Below are positions 1-12,042 of a stretch of 64,000 nucleotides of DNA, piece after piece. The position numbers were made by a program, and so were the translations under genes. The DNA lies in assembly GCA_037952775.1 (NCBI GenBank), contig JBANAY010000003.1, positions 9,920,001 to 9,984,000 on the forward strand. Direction: 5' to 3'. Within the stretch, counting starts at the first letter, position 1; each line of letters starts with the position of its first letter. This DNA is from Clonostachys chloroleuca (Eukaryota; Ascomycota; Sordariomycetes; Hypocreales; Bionectriaceae). The notes under the pieces were generated by a model. That model worked only from the letters and a program-made list of their open reading frames with translations. It was not told the origin of the DNA and did no database searches.

Positions 1-1270
1 CTCTGCGCAATCACAATCATTTTGAGGCTCTTGCTACGGGTTAGTCTCGGTCAGAAGTTGTTCCAATCAGACTGGCTCTGCATCGCATGTTACGTGGTTT
101 TCGTGGGATACTGCGCGCTGTTGATTAACCGTGAGATATTCCGAGTGGTGAACGAGCTCGACCGGGAAAACATACTGACTTGAGGGCAGATATCTTCCGC
201 GTATCTAAGTTGAAAGCATTCGGGACAATGTTCCTTGGGTCGCCCGAGATTCCACTGGAAGAATCTCTCGACTTTCTGAAGGTAGCAGCCGCTCATAGAC
301 AAAATGTCTAAGACTTGTGAGCCTGTCATACTAAGAGTTTGATTTCTAGATGGCTTGGATTGCCGAGGTGCTCTTCACGACGAGCATCACATTGGTAAAG
401 CTCAGCATTCTCGCGTTTTACTGGACCCTTTTTGGTGTCAACGACCTCCAGAAGAAATTGATTATCGGTACGACGGCTTTGAGCGTCGCCTGGTTCATCG
501 CTTTCATCTTGCTCATCGTCTTCCAATGCAAGCCGATCGATGCGCTCTGGACACGGCCGATGGAAACCGAGCTTTGCATTTCCTCTCCCGTCGTTCTTCT
601 CGCCGTCGAAATCACCAACCTGGTCATCGACGTCATTATCCTCTGCATTCCAGCATTTGTCGTCGGTTCCCTTAGACTGAATAAGGTCAAGAAGTGGTCT
701 GTTCTGGGAATGTTTCTACTCGGCGCTGGGTGAGTGAGCTCTAGACACAGACCAGTGGATATTTCTCACTGACATTATTGTAGCGTCTGTGTGTTCAGCA
801 TTGTGAGATTGACCGTCATTTGGCAACCACCTGATGTCCTGCTAAACTGTGAGTTTCCTCCTTACCATACTGGCTAATCAGGCCCTAACACGTATGTTCT
901 CAACTTAGTCAACGCCGCCAAGACACTCTTATGGTCTACGATCCAACTCGGAACAGCTATTATCTGCGCATGCCTTCCAACGCTGGGTCCGCTATTCTCA
1001 GGAAGTGCCAACCTCAGCTCCGGAAGCAGGTCGTGGTATGGGTCTATGAGAAACAGAAACAATGCCTCCAACGGGTACAAAATGTCAGATCACCAAAGCG
1101 CAAATCACGGACGTCCGTGGGTTGACAATACGACAGAGGAACGGTATCATAGCTCTGCAGCAGGTTGGGCGACACATGAGAACGATACCAGCGGGGATTC
1201 GGATCACGTCCCTCTTGATCCACTGCCAGCGAAGCAGATTCGAGTGCAGAGAGATATTCATGTCCGTTAG
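1..1270 (+). CDS. PTH11-like fungal rhodopsin-domain membrane protein (5' partial)
   Basis: This is the 3' part of a multi-pass membrane protein of the fungal rhodopsin / PTH11-like family; the start lies left of the window. Exons can be followed from base 1: a hydrophobic helix up to about 130, a short exon at about 223-280 ending in SLDFLK, then 350-730, 783-859 and about 910-1270. The order of conserved pieces fits the family: KLSILAFYW, then FQCKPIDALW, then a helix VVLLAVEITNLVIDVIILCI, then ICACLPTLGPLF before a polar cytoplasmic tail. Introns are GT-AG (for example gtgagt at 731). Members include the Magnaporthe surface-sensing GPCR Pth11, but most are uncharacterised, so receptor function is inference. 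The first splice junction (about 130/222) is less certain than the others. Confidence 0.8.
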
Positions 1271-2344
1271 ATCATGCTAGGGACGTGTGATGTATTTTTG
1301 ATTAGTATTAATTCGAGGTCTCTTAATCATTGGTCGCCTAATAGATTTCAAATATGATCATCGTTATGCAAGGTATTTTCGATGTTCGGTCACCCCTTTC
1401 AGAGGAAAAACAGAGGGAAAACATAGATAGAAGAGCCGTGTTTGATAGTTGGTGAAACGAAGTATCTAATGCAACGAGACCTGGTTAGCTCGAACTGGCG
1501 AGGTCGAGTGTAAAGTTGAAAACAACATTAGAAGATGGCGCCCCCCGACATTTCAACACAATGAATACACAATGAATAGATACTAAACGCAAAAATAAGC
1601 TTTGCTAGCCCAAGGCGACATTCATTCGGAAGGAAAACTGTGGGAACCTTCATACCGATGACATACTTGCCGTCGGGACGAGCCGCCCGTCGAGTGACTA
1701 TTTAACCTACCCCCAATATATAGATCTCACCTGGCTCTTTCGTACACTCGTCTTACACCAATCTCAGCACTTCAACACACCAAGCTTGAGGCAACCAACC
1801 CAGTGAGTACCAGTAGCCCCTTGGCATCTTTGATGCAACGAGACCCGATTAGTGCTTTCTTGCTCTTCATTCTATTATCCTCTAAACAAAACGACGAGCT
1901 CTGTGAGACATATGAGATAAAACGAACTTTGATGGCACGGCTCTCTGCAGAGTGGGCATACTTAAGAAACCCATATCTCGCCAATATTTTCTGACTTTGA
2001 TAGTTGTGTCTCATTAGTCTTATTTGGACCATTCTGCGACTTTTACAACAATATGGTTTGGCTGTAGCATTTTGCCGGTTTTCGATTTATGAGGGACAAA
2101 AGTCAACCGAACAGCCCTATCGCTGGGCCAAGATAGCTTTGAGATTTCCTCTATCGTATCGTCTATCAAGTATTATGAATACCCACTGGGGCAATTCTGT
2201 CCCTCCGTCGCCTGAATTTATTCTAGCAAATAATCACAGAAGCGTACTTTTCGTACATCCCAACTCCGCGTCCAAATGACCGGGCCATAACAATACTCAT
2301 GTTCTACACGCTTTTTTTTTTCACCTCACAGCATCCCGAAAGCT
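1271..2344. other. Intergenic region, 1.07 kb
   Basis: No convincing gene. It separates the 3' ends of the PTH11-like gene (+) and the beta-lactamase-like gene (-), so it holds two 3' UTRs. A TATA-like atatatag near 1718, followed by a pyrimidine/CA-rich leader and a gtgagt donor-like site near 1804, resembles a small-gene promoter, but no coding exon follows it. Confidence 0.5.
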
Positions 2345-4411
2345 TTAAGCAGCAGTTCCAGTTGCATCGACCGTCTGATAGGTAATATGATCTCCAACCT
2401 TCTCCATGCCGTTGCAGTTGCCGTTCCCATTGCAATGGCCATTGCCATCCGCGGTAGGGACGAGCTCGGCCCAAGGGTCCTTCAAAAACTTTCCATGCTT
2501 CTTGGCGACAGCGTTATACTGGTCGTCGGTCATCGTGCCTTTGTCGGTCTGTTTCACCCAGAGTGTTGAATCCTCATATTGGTCCCATTTCCATCTTAGC
2601 CCAACGATCGGGCTATTCGGTTGAGTTTCGTCCTCCCTAACAAATCGAAAAACGCCAACAGTCCAGTAGTCCCAATCAATCATAGCTCTCTCCAAGATTT
2701 CCTTGTGATCCATGGGAAGGAAACTAAGTGAGTCTCGATTAAATCTGTCCAGCTGACACGTGGACGCGGTTTGATGACCGAAGACAACTGCTAGGCCTGA
2801 GTCGGACTTGTTGCTCTCTTTGATGTCGATGATAGACGCGCCTAGGCCATGGTACGTTCCAATGAGCTCCTCAGCTTGGCAATTGTAATTTCCGACATCT
2901 CTGTGCCTCTTCCAATCACTGATCATATCTTCGTGCTGTTTCAATTTCATTTCCCTGGAGTCTTTGAGCGGGAGGACGAGATCAACCTTGGGGCCTAAGT
3001 CGTAAATAGCTTGCAGCAGAATCTGAACAGTGCTGTTCGATGCGTCACCAGCATCTGCTGCATTGCTCAAGGCGACCACAGTAAAACCAGATTGTGGTAT
3101 CACATACATGGTAGCGACAGAGCCATTGGTGCATCCAGAGTGGCCGTATAACACTCGAGGTTGGGATTCTCTTCCGATGATGTACTCCGTTTTTGTAGGA
3201 TAGGAGTTGTATGAGAGAAGCGGTAGAGCTGCTGTTGGCATGGTGGTGCGAAGCCAGCCGAGCATGTAGGCTGTCTTGTTGTCGAAGCCATCATCACAAG
3301 GCCGAGTCCAATGCGACTTCCAGATGTAAGAAATCTGTCTCAGAGGATTTTCTTTGGATCCTGGAATCAATCCCAAAGCCTGTCCAAGACCCCAGAGCCT
3401 ATCAGACCAAGAGACACCCGATTGAGGCGTCTCGTTCTCAGATTGGCTCTCCTGCTCCTTTGCGTAGCGATGCAGCACGGCACCTCCAAACAGCAACATG
3501 TCACTCACGGAAGAGCGTATGCCAAGAAACGGAAGTGTATGGCTGTGCTCCTCAGAGGTGAGGCCATTATCTATTTTGTGCCATTCACCATCTCTTTTGA
3601 CATATGGATGAGCCAGATTACTGTTATTTGTCACGTCATGCTCGGTAAGAAGGGTATCTTTCAGGCCGAGGGGGTTGCATATACGGGTTCGAAGGAACGT
3701 AGCAAAGTCCACCTTAGCAGTAGCTTTCACGATCAAACCGAGTAGACCGTATGCCGCATTACTGTAGAACCACCAGCTATTAAATCGCTGCCCGTGCTCA
3801 TTCGCAGTCGGAAGGGCGTTAATCATCTTCATATACTCCTCTGACTTGATACCTGGAGCGCCATGGGGGGCCATAAAGACCGCGTTTGGATTGGCCAGTC
3901 CGGTCGAATGTCTACAGACATCTCTGATGGTAGCTTTCTTTCCGATTTCGCGGTCTTCCATGGGGTCGAAGTCTTCGAGATGCTTTTTGACCGGATCCTG
4001 CCATGATACCTTGCCCTCATCGACCAGTATCCCTATCGTAGCGGATGTAAAGATTTTTGCACATGAGCCGATATGATAGGACGTATGTTCATTAGCAAGT
4101 TGTCCGTTCTTCACGTCGCAAAAACCAATGCTCTTGGTGAAGATTGGTTCGCCCCCGTACGAGACACCAAAGGACACGGAGGGGGCCTCGCAGACATCTT
4201 TCACTTCCTCGATTTTGGGGATGGCAGCCTCGAGTCGCTTTCGAATTCGAATTTGGCTAGGTGTGCAGCAATTGCCGGGTTTAGCGCTTGGGGTCCGTCT
4301 GACACGTGTGGGTGTGGGAGTGGATGGAGGGGGATGGTCGGGTGATTGATTGGACTGGACAGTGGCCGTAGCTACTTACTCTTGCGGTATTGACTGGCTG
4401 GAACCATTCAT
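2345..4411 (-). CDS. Serine beta-lactamase/transpeptidase-like hydrolase
   Basis: About 650-residue protein of the class C beta-lactamase / penicillin-binding fold (PF00144-type). All three catalytic signatures are visible: SCAK (SxxK nucleophile motif) after YHIG, the YSN triad in FYSNAAYG, and HSG in YGHSGCTNGS in place of KTG. Fungal members act as esterases, acyltransferases or transesterases, sometimes in secondary-metabolite clusters; the substrate here is unknown. I place the start at 4411. A 32-bp first exon (4380-4411, MNGSSQSIPQ) is spliced by a gtaagt donor and a tag acceptor preceded by a ctaaac branch site into the main exon 2345-4256, giving the amphipathic lead-in RIRKRLEAAIPKIEE typical of the family. 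The C-terminal third (about 200 residues) is beyond the core fold. No signal peptide is seen, so it is probably intracellular. There is no obvious pathway partner next to it. Confidence 0.82.
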
Positions 4412-5258
4412 GACTGCAGCTGAAAGTCCGAATACTGCCACATGAGTATTGGGGGAAGGGTGGTCGAATACGACAGCAACGTAGGTCGTGTGGGCACTTT
4501 GCTCCGGGATAAAGACTCCAACCAAAAACAAGGGCAACCGCCGCCAATGCACGGCGCTGAGCAGTTTCTATGGGAGCGAACTCTCAGAATATGTAGGAGG
4601 ACTCCCTGGACTCCCTGGAAGCGGCTCAAAGGGGCTTCCTTGCACACCACCCTCTCATCCGACTCAGGGTTCCCCGAGCGCGTATCCCTGACACCTCAGC
4701 ATTACATATGACGCGAGCTGAGAGTTTGGCTGCCAGCCACACGAAAAATGAAGGCGAAGCTGAGGAGGCCTGTGCCACCACCATGAAGCAATGTCGCAGG
4801 GAGTGTCCATACAACCGAGACCAATTGTGCGCCCCCTCCTTTCGGCCCAAAGATGTGTGACGCAAGGACGGCTATCAGAAGGCAAGAATTCCTCAGTAAC
4901 GTGGGCGATCCCACGCCAATCGTTCCATACCGAAGGAATATCAAACAGCGCATGTGGCTCATGCTTGAGGCTCTGCTCGAATAGCGGCGTGGCCGTTGAT
5001 CAGAGTTGGGTTTCCAGCATATGATTTGCCTCGTAGTATATAATTTGCCTTCGTGCTCCTTGCTTTTTGTTGATAGTCTTTGCATGCCACACACACACTC
5101 TATCCCTTGAAGTGATACGAAGCAGATACAACGCAGGTATGTCAAATCATTCTATCTATCTCCTACATGAACATTCCATACCCATGCCGCAAAACTTTGA
5201 GTTCTGATTATTAGTTTTCTCGTTTTCTTAGCCGTCCCGGCCGAACAAATAGTCGCTG
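4412..5258. promoter_or_regulatory. Intergenic: divergent upstream regions of the beta-lactamase gene and mini-gene A
   Basis: No coding region is supported. The right part looks like a promoter and leader for the small glycine-rich gene: TATATAA at 5037-5043, an acacactctat box at 5093-5103, and a leader intron 5137-5231 (gtatgt...ttttcttag). Confidence 0.4.
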
Positions 5259-5371
5259 ATGGAGGATAAACCCGATTCATCAACGCGCTCCTCTTCTACT
5301 CAGGGGGTGGCGCTGGAGGCGGTGGCGGAGGAGGCGGAGATGACAAGAGTGCGTCCAATTCATCGTCCTAA
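5259..5371 (+). CDS. Small glycine-rich ORF A (frame interrupted at a G5 run)
   Basis: A very short putative gene. ATG at 5259 opens a Ser/Asp-rich start (MEDKPDSSTRSSSTQ), and a stretch of GGN codons follows. As written the frame slips at GGGGG (5303-5307); with one more G the reading becomes a (Gly)3-Ala-(Gly)7 tract followed by an Asp/Ser-rich tail and a stop at 5369-5371, about 37 residues. Its leader resembles that of ORF B at 11486: TATA-like box, shared acacactctat box, and a leader intron just before the ATG. The two proteins share the TQ-then-polyglycine arrangement. Function is unknown. It could also be non-coding GGN-repeat DNA; expression data would decide. Confidence 0.35.
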
Positions 5372-6952
5372 GAACGACTGTTAGCTTGAACTCCGAGTGT
5401 TAGTTGAATTGCTTGCTGAGGCAAGGGTTGAACAATGGGAAGAATTTACAATGTATCTACATTTGAGTTCAATTTGTTGGGCCGGCGATCTTGAATTTTT
5501 GATCCGTCAGTGTCCGATGTTCTCCCTGGCTACAGCCTACAGGCGTATGAAACAATTCCCTCAAGATTACTATGTTGGTCAAGAACGGCGGAATCCCCGA
5601 GGCCTGTCACATTCCATCGCCCCCCAGCCCCTATTCTTCCCTTGCCCCAGCTGTATTCGTAGTATGAAAGTTCCTTTTTCTCATGATTGTAAAATCCAAA
5701 TAACGGATGGGTCCACCATCCCCTAAATCACATGGGCCCTGGTTACATTATGATGTATCATTGCTGCTTTGCGACTTGTCACTGCTTCATCCAGAACAAA
5801 TTAATAATGACATCAGGTCTCGCTTTGATCGAGCCGTATCTCATCCAAGCTCCGAAATCTGCCCAAATTCGGTCAGAAGGTTTCTCCCAAGCCTCTAACC
5901 GAGACACGTCTGTATTACGGCAGCGGCATCCGGTATGAATTATGCTCCGAGATCACTGAGCGTACGTGTCAGCCATGGCGAAGTTGAGGTACTTTATCAG
6001 CTTATGATCGGCAGGTATTTCTGTTTCGTTATGGTGGCCAACTCCATACGTATTACGTATCATTCGACCAGTATATGCGTGCTTGGCTGTGTCGTATCCT
6101 GGGGGCTCCGGACCACACCAATCCATTCCGATGGACACCCCCAGCTTACAAAAGCCAGATAATTCCCTGGTAAAAAAAAGTGGGAAATGCGGTGCTTCCT
6201 TTTAGAATGAAACCATTGGCGGGTTGTATCGACCCATCGATATAACCCCAGTCATATCTGATCTAGTTGCAGCAATAGCTTGCATCCAGCCCTCCGCCAG
6301 TCCCAGATTCATGGAAATCCTTTCCGTGTCAGCGTTTTAGAGGTGTTTAGTTGGCTCTCTAACTAGTCCAGTTTTCGAGTTGAGCCCATCAGCGGAGGCC
6401 CCGAGGGCTATGACTTACCGAAGACGGAGAAGTTATATTATTGGACCCCCAAGGGCAAAGGGAGGGCCAGTATTCCCAATGAGATTCAGTGAGGCAAGGA
6501 AGCTAATGGAGGTCATGTCTTGTTGGGCTCTCGGCCAAAGTGCTAAGGTGTTATCAGATTTGCATAACACCACACAAGTACCTCCACATACATGCACCTA
6601 CAGCCAAGGAAAGTTGGATGCCTTGCTGCATGTAATCTTTTTTCATACCGAAAAGTTGACTTGTAACCCCCTTGGGCCACATTGCAAAAGGCAACCGGTA
6701 AGGTCATCAGCACCAACACAGAAAATGTTTGCCTCGTTTTCGTCGGGCACCTTTCAAATATCACTAGGAGCTACTCGTGCGCTTCAAGGAATAAGTCAAA
6801 TAAGCATGTATGTCTACCATTATTGTGAATATGAAAAGCAAGGAAAGCTTCCCAAGCCCAACTACCCCTTTTCCCCCAACGAGCTACGTAGCCACTCGAA
6901 TCGATAGTCCAAGTTTGCCAATGCTTGCGATTGGATTTCCTAATGTTCAGGC
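5372..6952. other. Intergenic region upstream of the NLR-like gene, 1.6 kb
   Basis: No domain, splice-consistent exon chain or repeat is recognised. An open frame at 6380-6907 has no recognisable composition or motif and I do not treat it as a gene. The segment presumably contains the NLR promoter. Confidence 0.4.
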
Positions 6953-9900
6953 ATGCATGACCAGCTGACCCTGATTTGGACTAAGGCACAGGCCCATCAC
7001 CTGGCCCACCTGAAAAACCATGGCGATCTACGGGCAGAACGGGTAAGCAGGGTAAACTCCCCACAGAGCCTTGCTGCCCATGTACGCCAATTGGAGACAA
7101 ATCGATTTAATAGTCAAGCCTTTGGCTGGACTTATAAACTTATCACGCAGCTTGAATCCTTCTCGTCGATCATCAGTCTCTTTACTCAGGGGAACCCGGG
7201 CATATCCGCCCTGATCTGGAGTCCACTGGCCATCATTATTGAGGTACGTGTTAATGATCTGCCATGATGTTATGCAAGGTTACCTCCCCGCCCAGTAATA
7301 TTGCGCTGACGATCGTCTTCCCCCTCCAAGTTGGCGTCGCGAGAGCAGCTTATGCTTGAGTTCATTGGGCAGACTTTCAGCCAGTTTGAACAAGCCTTGC
7401 CGCAATTCCAAGGCTACCTAAAAGAGTTTGGTAGCCGAGTCTTGCCACAGGGACTTCAGGACAGCCTCATTGTGTTTTATGCCGAGTTCATTGGCCACTA
7501 CCAAGACGCGATCAGATTCCTCGAGGGTAAAAGTATGTACTTGCTTTTCCCACTGAATCTAACCTAATGGAGGGCCTATACAACTTTTCCCTTTATGCAG
7601 AGACTCTCATCATTGCAGTTGGATTTGGATTGTGTCTAATCATCGCCCTCTTTCTACAGAGCGTCTACTATTCTTCATCCCACGCGCCCCAAGATTTAGT
7701 CGAATCGCTAAGCAACGGTCTTTGAATCTTCTGAATTTAAAGAAGTCCATTGACGACGAGATCAACCTGTTCAAATTCCAGATCTACCAGGAACATCACC
7801 GAGAATTAAAGAAGTGCCTTGAAGGACATAAAGACCCGACAATGGCCTTCGAGTTTTCTTGCACAGGCATTCAGCATAGGAAAAACCCCCATTTTCATTT
7901 TCGAGAGGAGGTATTTGAAGAGCTTCACACTCATCTCATGTCCGGACGTCCACGTAACGAATATCGCGCAGCTGGTTTGCATGGTATCGGAGGTGTAGGC
8001 AAAACACAAGTTGCACTTGAATTCGCCCACAGGTATTCGAACGAGTACGATGCTATCTTTTGGATCAACGCGGAAACCGAAGCGAAATTGACGGAATCAC
8101 TATACTCCTATGCACGCATGGTAGAGAATGATACACCTGTTGTTGCCGAGCAGAAACTTGCGGCTATCAAAAATTTCCGTCGATTTTTGAACAATCCTTC
8201 CTCCAAAGGTAAGGGAGTCCCTGCCTAACCCCTTTTCCCCGGCTATGAGGAATACGCCAATAATAACGAACATCTAATTCATCAGGTAGTCCCTTTCGGT
8301 GGCTAGCTATTTACGACAACGTGGAGGACGTACGGCTTTTCGAAAAATTCTGGCTCGAGGGGCCGCATGGATCCCTAATTCTAACGACGAGAAGCCCAGA
8401 AATTGCCCATGCCTGTGGAGGCCGTGTCATCCCCATCCCCTTATTCACTGTAGAAGAAAGTTTGGCGTTTATGTTGAAAATGAACACCATGAACTCTAAC
8501 TCATTAGATAAAGAAGAACTAGATGTGGTCAGAGAAATTGCGGACAGGACTGGACACCTGCCTCTTGCGCTCAACTCAATCAGCGCTTACGCCAGGACTA
8601 CATCCTCGTCATACAGAAGCTTTATACAGCATTATCGTGACTTTGACACTAAACTGCTCTTTCAAGGTAATAAGGGAAAGGACTCAACATATGAGAGATC
8701 TATCCGGAATACTTGGACTATGACGCTCAACTCAATTGACCCCCTGTCGCGAATGCTTATGGAAACCGTTGCCCTTCTGGACCCAGATGGAATCCCGGCC
8801 GAATTGTTCGAATGCCATGATATGAAAGCTAAGTAGGTGATCTGCCAAGAAAAAATCACTTTCTCTAACCGCCACAGATTTGAGCATAATGGTCCGGCTA
8901 GAACGTTCCCTAGACTTTCAGATTGTCTGTCTGATAGGTTCCCTGACCGCTTAACGTGAGTTCCCTATATATATACTGAAGTACACCGCAGGGAAAGACT
9001 AATCCAATAACAGTTTCGATAACGCTGTTTCTACATTATCGGGGAAAGGACTAATTAGCAAAAGCTCAGGCTCCGAACGCCTTAGCTGCCATAGGATGAT
9101 CAAGGAGGCAGTTCTTCAGTCATTAAGACAAGAGGATTTGGAGCTTCATTTCGATTGGATTGTTTTCTCACTCAACGCTTGCTTCCCCCACACCGATTGC
9201 AAAGAAATGTTGGAAACCTGGGACAAGTGTGCCATGTTTCACTCACAGATCTCTATGCTGTTGAAGATGTATAAACGGTTTTCGAACACGCTCCGACCCC
9301 CCATTCTGTTATGTGAAATTGTCCGAAGATGTGCATGGTAGGTCATCTCCCACTTTTTCTATATTGTCTTTTTAGCTTAGCTGCCTAAAGCCCATGATTG
9401 GCATCTGTTAATTGTTTTACAGGTACTTGCGAGAGACCGGCTATTTCCAAGCCGCCAAAGAGATCCTAATGGACGGATTTTACATCTTGGAGCAGGCGGT
9501 GGAGTGTCGCAACCATCCCGGATATTTCCCTCAATATATGTCACGTTTAACTGCCGAGTTATACAGCACGTATGGCAGTCTCGAGTACGAAGAGAATCTC
9601 CCAGGCTATGGGCGTGCTTGGTTTCAAAAAGCAGAACAACACAGGATGAAGCTTATAGAGGCGGAGGCGCCAAAGTTTTTTGACATCCAATCCATGGCTC
9701 TTGTTGATGGCGACATCTCCCTCACATATCTCGCCGATGGCTTGCCCGATCCTAGTGTTGGGACTTACAACATGTTACTTGATACGTTCGATAATCAACA
9801 TCTCCGCTGCACATGGGCTGCTAATCTGTCAATTGCGTTACGAGCCAAGGGGAACTTGGATAAATCGCTATCATGGTGTAGAAAGTCGTCTGAGTGGGTC

Positions 9901-10512
9901 ACAGAGAGACATGGTGAACGCAGTCTAGAGATGGCCATGTGAGTCCCAAACCTCTCTCATATATACAAAGAATCCAATTTTGAATTCGAAGATGGCTGAC
10001 CGGATCCCACCACTCAGCGTACATTTCAATACAGCATGTACTCTTCTCCTGATGAACCGCGGTGACGAGGCCATGGCAGCATTAGAAAATTCTTTAAGAA
10101 TTCGTCAAGAAAAGTCTCCAATGCATCGCTACCTAGGCTTCACCCAGCATAAGATCGGAGAAGTAATGAAGTCTCGAGAAGATTTCGAACGCGCAGAGTA
10201 GGTCTTTTCCGATCTCGTACAATATCTTCCCGAGAGCCACTGTGAACGCTGACCGATCTTTCTCACCTTTTCTTGAGTAGACTATTCTTCCGCACAGCCG
10301 CAAAGGTCTTGGAGAAGTGCGAGTCATGCCAGGGAGCTACCGCTCGCTCTAAATACTCCCTTCTCACCATCCTAAGAGTGAAAAATTTCCAGGAAGCAGA
10401 TAGTCTAGCTGGCGAGATTTCAATGATCTTGGAAGGTTTCATGGATACCGTCGACAGAAATGCTTGGAGCGAAGCTTATTTTGACGAGTTTGTACTGTAC
10501 TGCCATCGATGA
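6953..10512 (+). CDS. NLR-like protein: DUF7708-type N-terminus, NB-ARC, TPR
   Basis: A STAND/NLR-like protein of about 972 residues built from nine exons: 6953-7243, 7331-7532, 7660-8208, 8286-8832, 8878-8955, 9014-9337, 9423-9938, 10018-10197, 10281-10512. Every junction is GT-AG and the joined length is a multiple of three. Residues about 1-190 resemble the fungal DUF7708 helical domain (ISALIWSPLAIIIE, then FSQFEQALPQFQGYLKEF). An NB-ARC follows with Walker A GIGGVGKT near residue 275, a Walker B-like WLAIYDNVED, and GSLILTTRSPE as the sensor region. The C-terminal 400 residues are TPR-like helical repeats (for example GYFQAAKEILMDGFYILEQ). Fungal proteins of this design act in non-self recognition, heterokaryon incompatibility or programmed cell death; the role here is inference. 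It is flanked by glycine-rich mini-genes A and B on the same strand. Confidence 0.85.
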
Positions 10513-11485
10513 ACACATACAGTTGTAGCCCCTGTTCTTGGAGGAGTCTTGCTGTCAGGGGGGGAACCCTGTGGTGACAGACCAACTTTCTTTTCTCCCA
10601 TATCAATAGCCACACCGACTCGACGATTTAGTTAGGTTTTAACTAATTACAATACGTACCGTGGCCCCCGACCCATGTATCTAATACATACACGGGGAGA
10701 TGCCGCCGCAACCAAAACCCTGATCCCAGCCCCGAACGCATCTTCAGCTTGCAAATTTTACTTCGCCATAAGGCTACAGTCGGTGTAGAGTATAGGCTAC
10801 TCTTCAATTCTAGGTAGGCTTCAAAACTTTCCCGGTCAACTTGAACCAATGGCGCAAGGGAGGAAGCCGCTCACCGACATTACTACATGTCACATTTCAG
10901 AGAGAGCACAAGCACTAGTGCTCCTCAACACATTCTAGGCCTTGAAAGACATTTGTAGAGAGATGAAACACAACGTAAACCCGAAAATTTTGTTGAGCCC
11001 ACTAATGGCTACCGTAAAAGGCCAATTGGACTCACACTATGCAGTAAAACATGCAGATTTTGTTGGTTGGTTGGCTCCTGGTCTGGTCTGTTCACAGCTT
11101 AGCACAACCAACCACAGGCAGGGTCATGGGACTGAGTGTTTTCCGAGCACAGTGGGTAGCAGGAATTGGTCTAGATTGTGTGTGGTCGGTTATGCAAGGG
11201 GATAGTTCCTGATATGGACTGGCACCGATCGTTGTACAGAAAGCAGGCGAATCTATATGTAGGTTCAAATTAGGGTTTCCAGCTTCCAATGCCCACGAAC
11301 TCTAATTTTATTACTTCACATCCAAATTGCACACACTCTATATCTCAATCAACGACGTATTGAAAACGCAGACAAGGAACAGTAAGTTTACCAGCTTTTA
11401 TTCATCTACATTGCGAATGCCTTGATTTAGCCTCCACTCTGACCGCCTGTACCACATCTAGCTATCAGACGATTCTGACCTAACA
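10513..11485. promoter_or_regulatory. Intergenic: NLR 3' region and leader of mini-gene B
   Basis: No protein gene. The right end holds the presumed leader of ORF B: a TATA-like ctatatgt at about 11253, an acacactctat box at 11331-11341 (identical to the box before ORF A), and a leader intron 11382-11461 (gtaagt...ccacatctag). Confidence 0.35.
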
Positions 11486-11635
11486 ATGGCTCCCAACCTT
11501 TTTGTTCGAGGTGGATCTGGCAATGTCCAAGGGATTCTAGGTTTCTCTACTCAAAGCGGAGGTGGTGGAGGTAGTGGAGGCGGAGGAGGAGGCGGAGGAG
11601 GAGGAGGAGGAGGAGGAAGAAGCCCTGGATGGTGA
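11486..11635 (+). CDS. Small glycine-rich peptide ORF B (49 aa)
   Basis: An intact short ORF of 49 codons. The N-terminal half is ordinary and hydrophobic in places (MAPNLFVRGGSGNVQGILGF), then STQ leads into a nearly pure glycine tract with one internal Ser, ending RSPGW. Codons in the tract are mixed GGA/GGC/GGT, so it is not a pure trinucleotide slip. The leader intron and CA-rich box match those of ORF A on the other side of the NLR. No signal peptide or known domain is seen. The QG-centred segment GNVQGILG loosely recalls amyloid-motif cores but this is too weak to name. It could be a real micropeptide or a spurious GGN repeat. Confidence 0.42.
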   Translation: MAPNLFVRGGSGNVQGILGFSTQSGGGGGSGGGGGGGGGGGGGGRSPGW

Positions 11636-12042
11636 GAATCGTGGCGGCCATGTTGGTCCTATTGACTACTGATTAACTGTCCACGATCCGACTATCAATC
11701 AAAAAGCGATTCAAATTGATCAAGAGTTGACTCCCAGAATTCATATTGCAACAATTGTGAGGATACTCTTTTCACGCTCTTACTTGGCCTTAGCTTTGCA
11801 TCATTGTGTGAAGGGTATATTTTCTCCACACAGGAAGTTGTAGACGCGAGTTTCCAGAGGGTCACAGGAATATCTTTTGTGTTGCCCTTCCCGTCTTAAA
11901 AGGAGCACCCTCGAAACACATTGAAGACCTCAGCCAACTTCCCCAGCTGTTCCTAGGCCAAACGAGCGACATGTCTAGAGTACATTCAACAATGAGTACC
12001 CTTTTCAAGGAGTATTACATAATTGTCCACCCTTATCAAGCA
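11636..12042. other. Intergenic region, 0.4 kb
   Basis: Nothing recognisable; presumed 3' UTRs of mini-gene B (+) and the membrane protein gene (-). Confidence 0.4.

Noticed and set aside
1717..2000. Possible third mini-gene: TATA-like box, CA-rich leader and gtgagt donor
   Set aside because: No acceptor followed by an ATG with a glycine-rich or other coding exon, and the acacactctat box is not exactly present.
6380..6907. 175-codon open frame upstream of the NLR-like gene
   Set aside because: No signal peptide, domain or biased composition; the sequence reads like unselected DNA.
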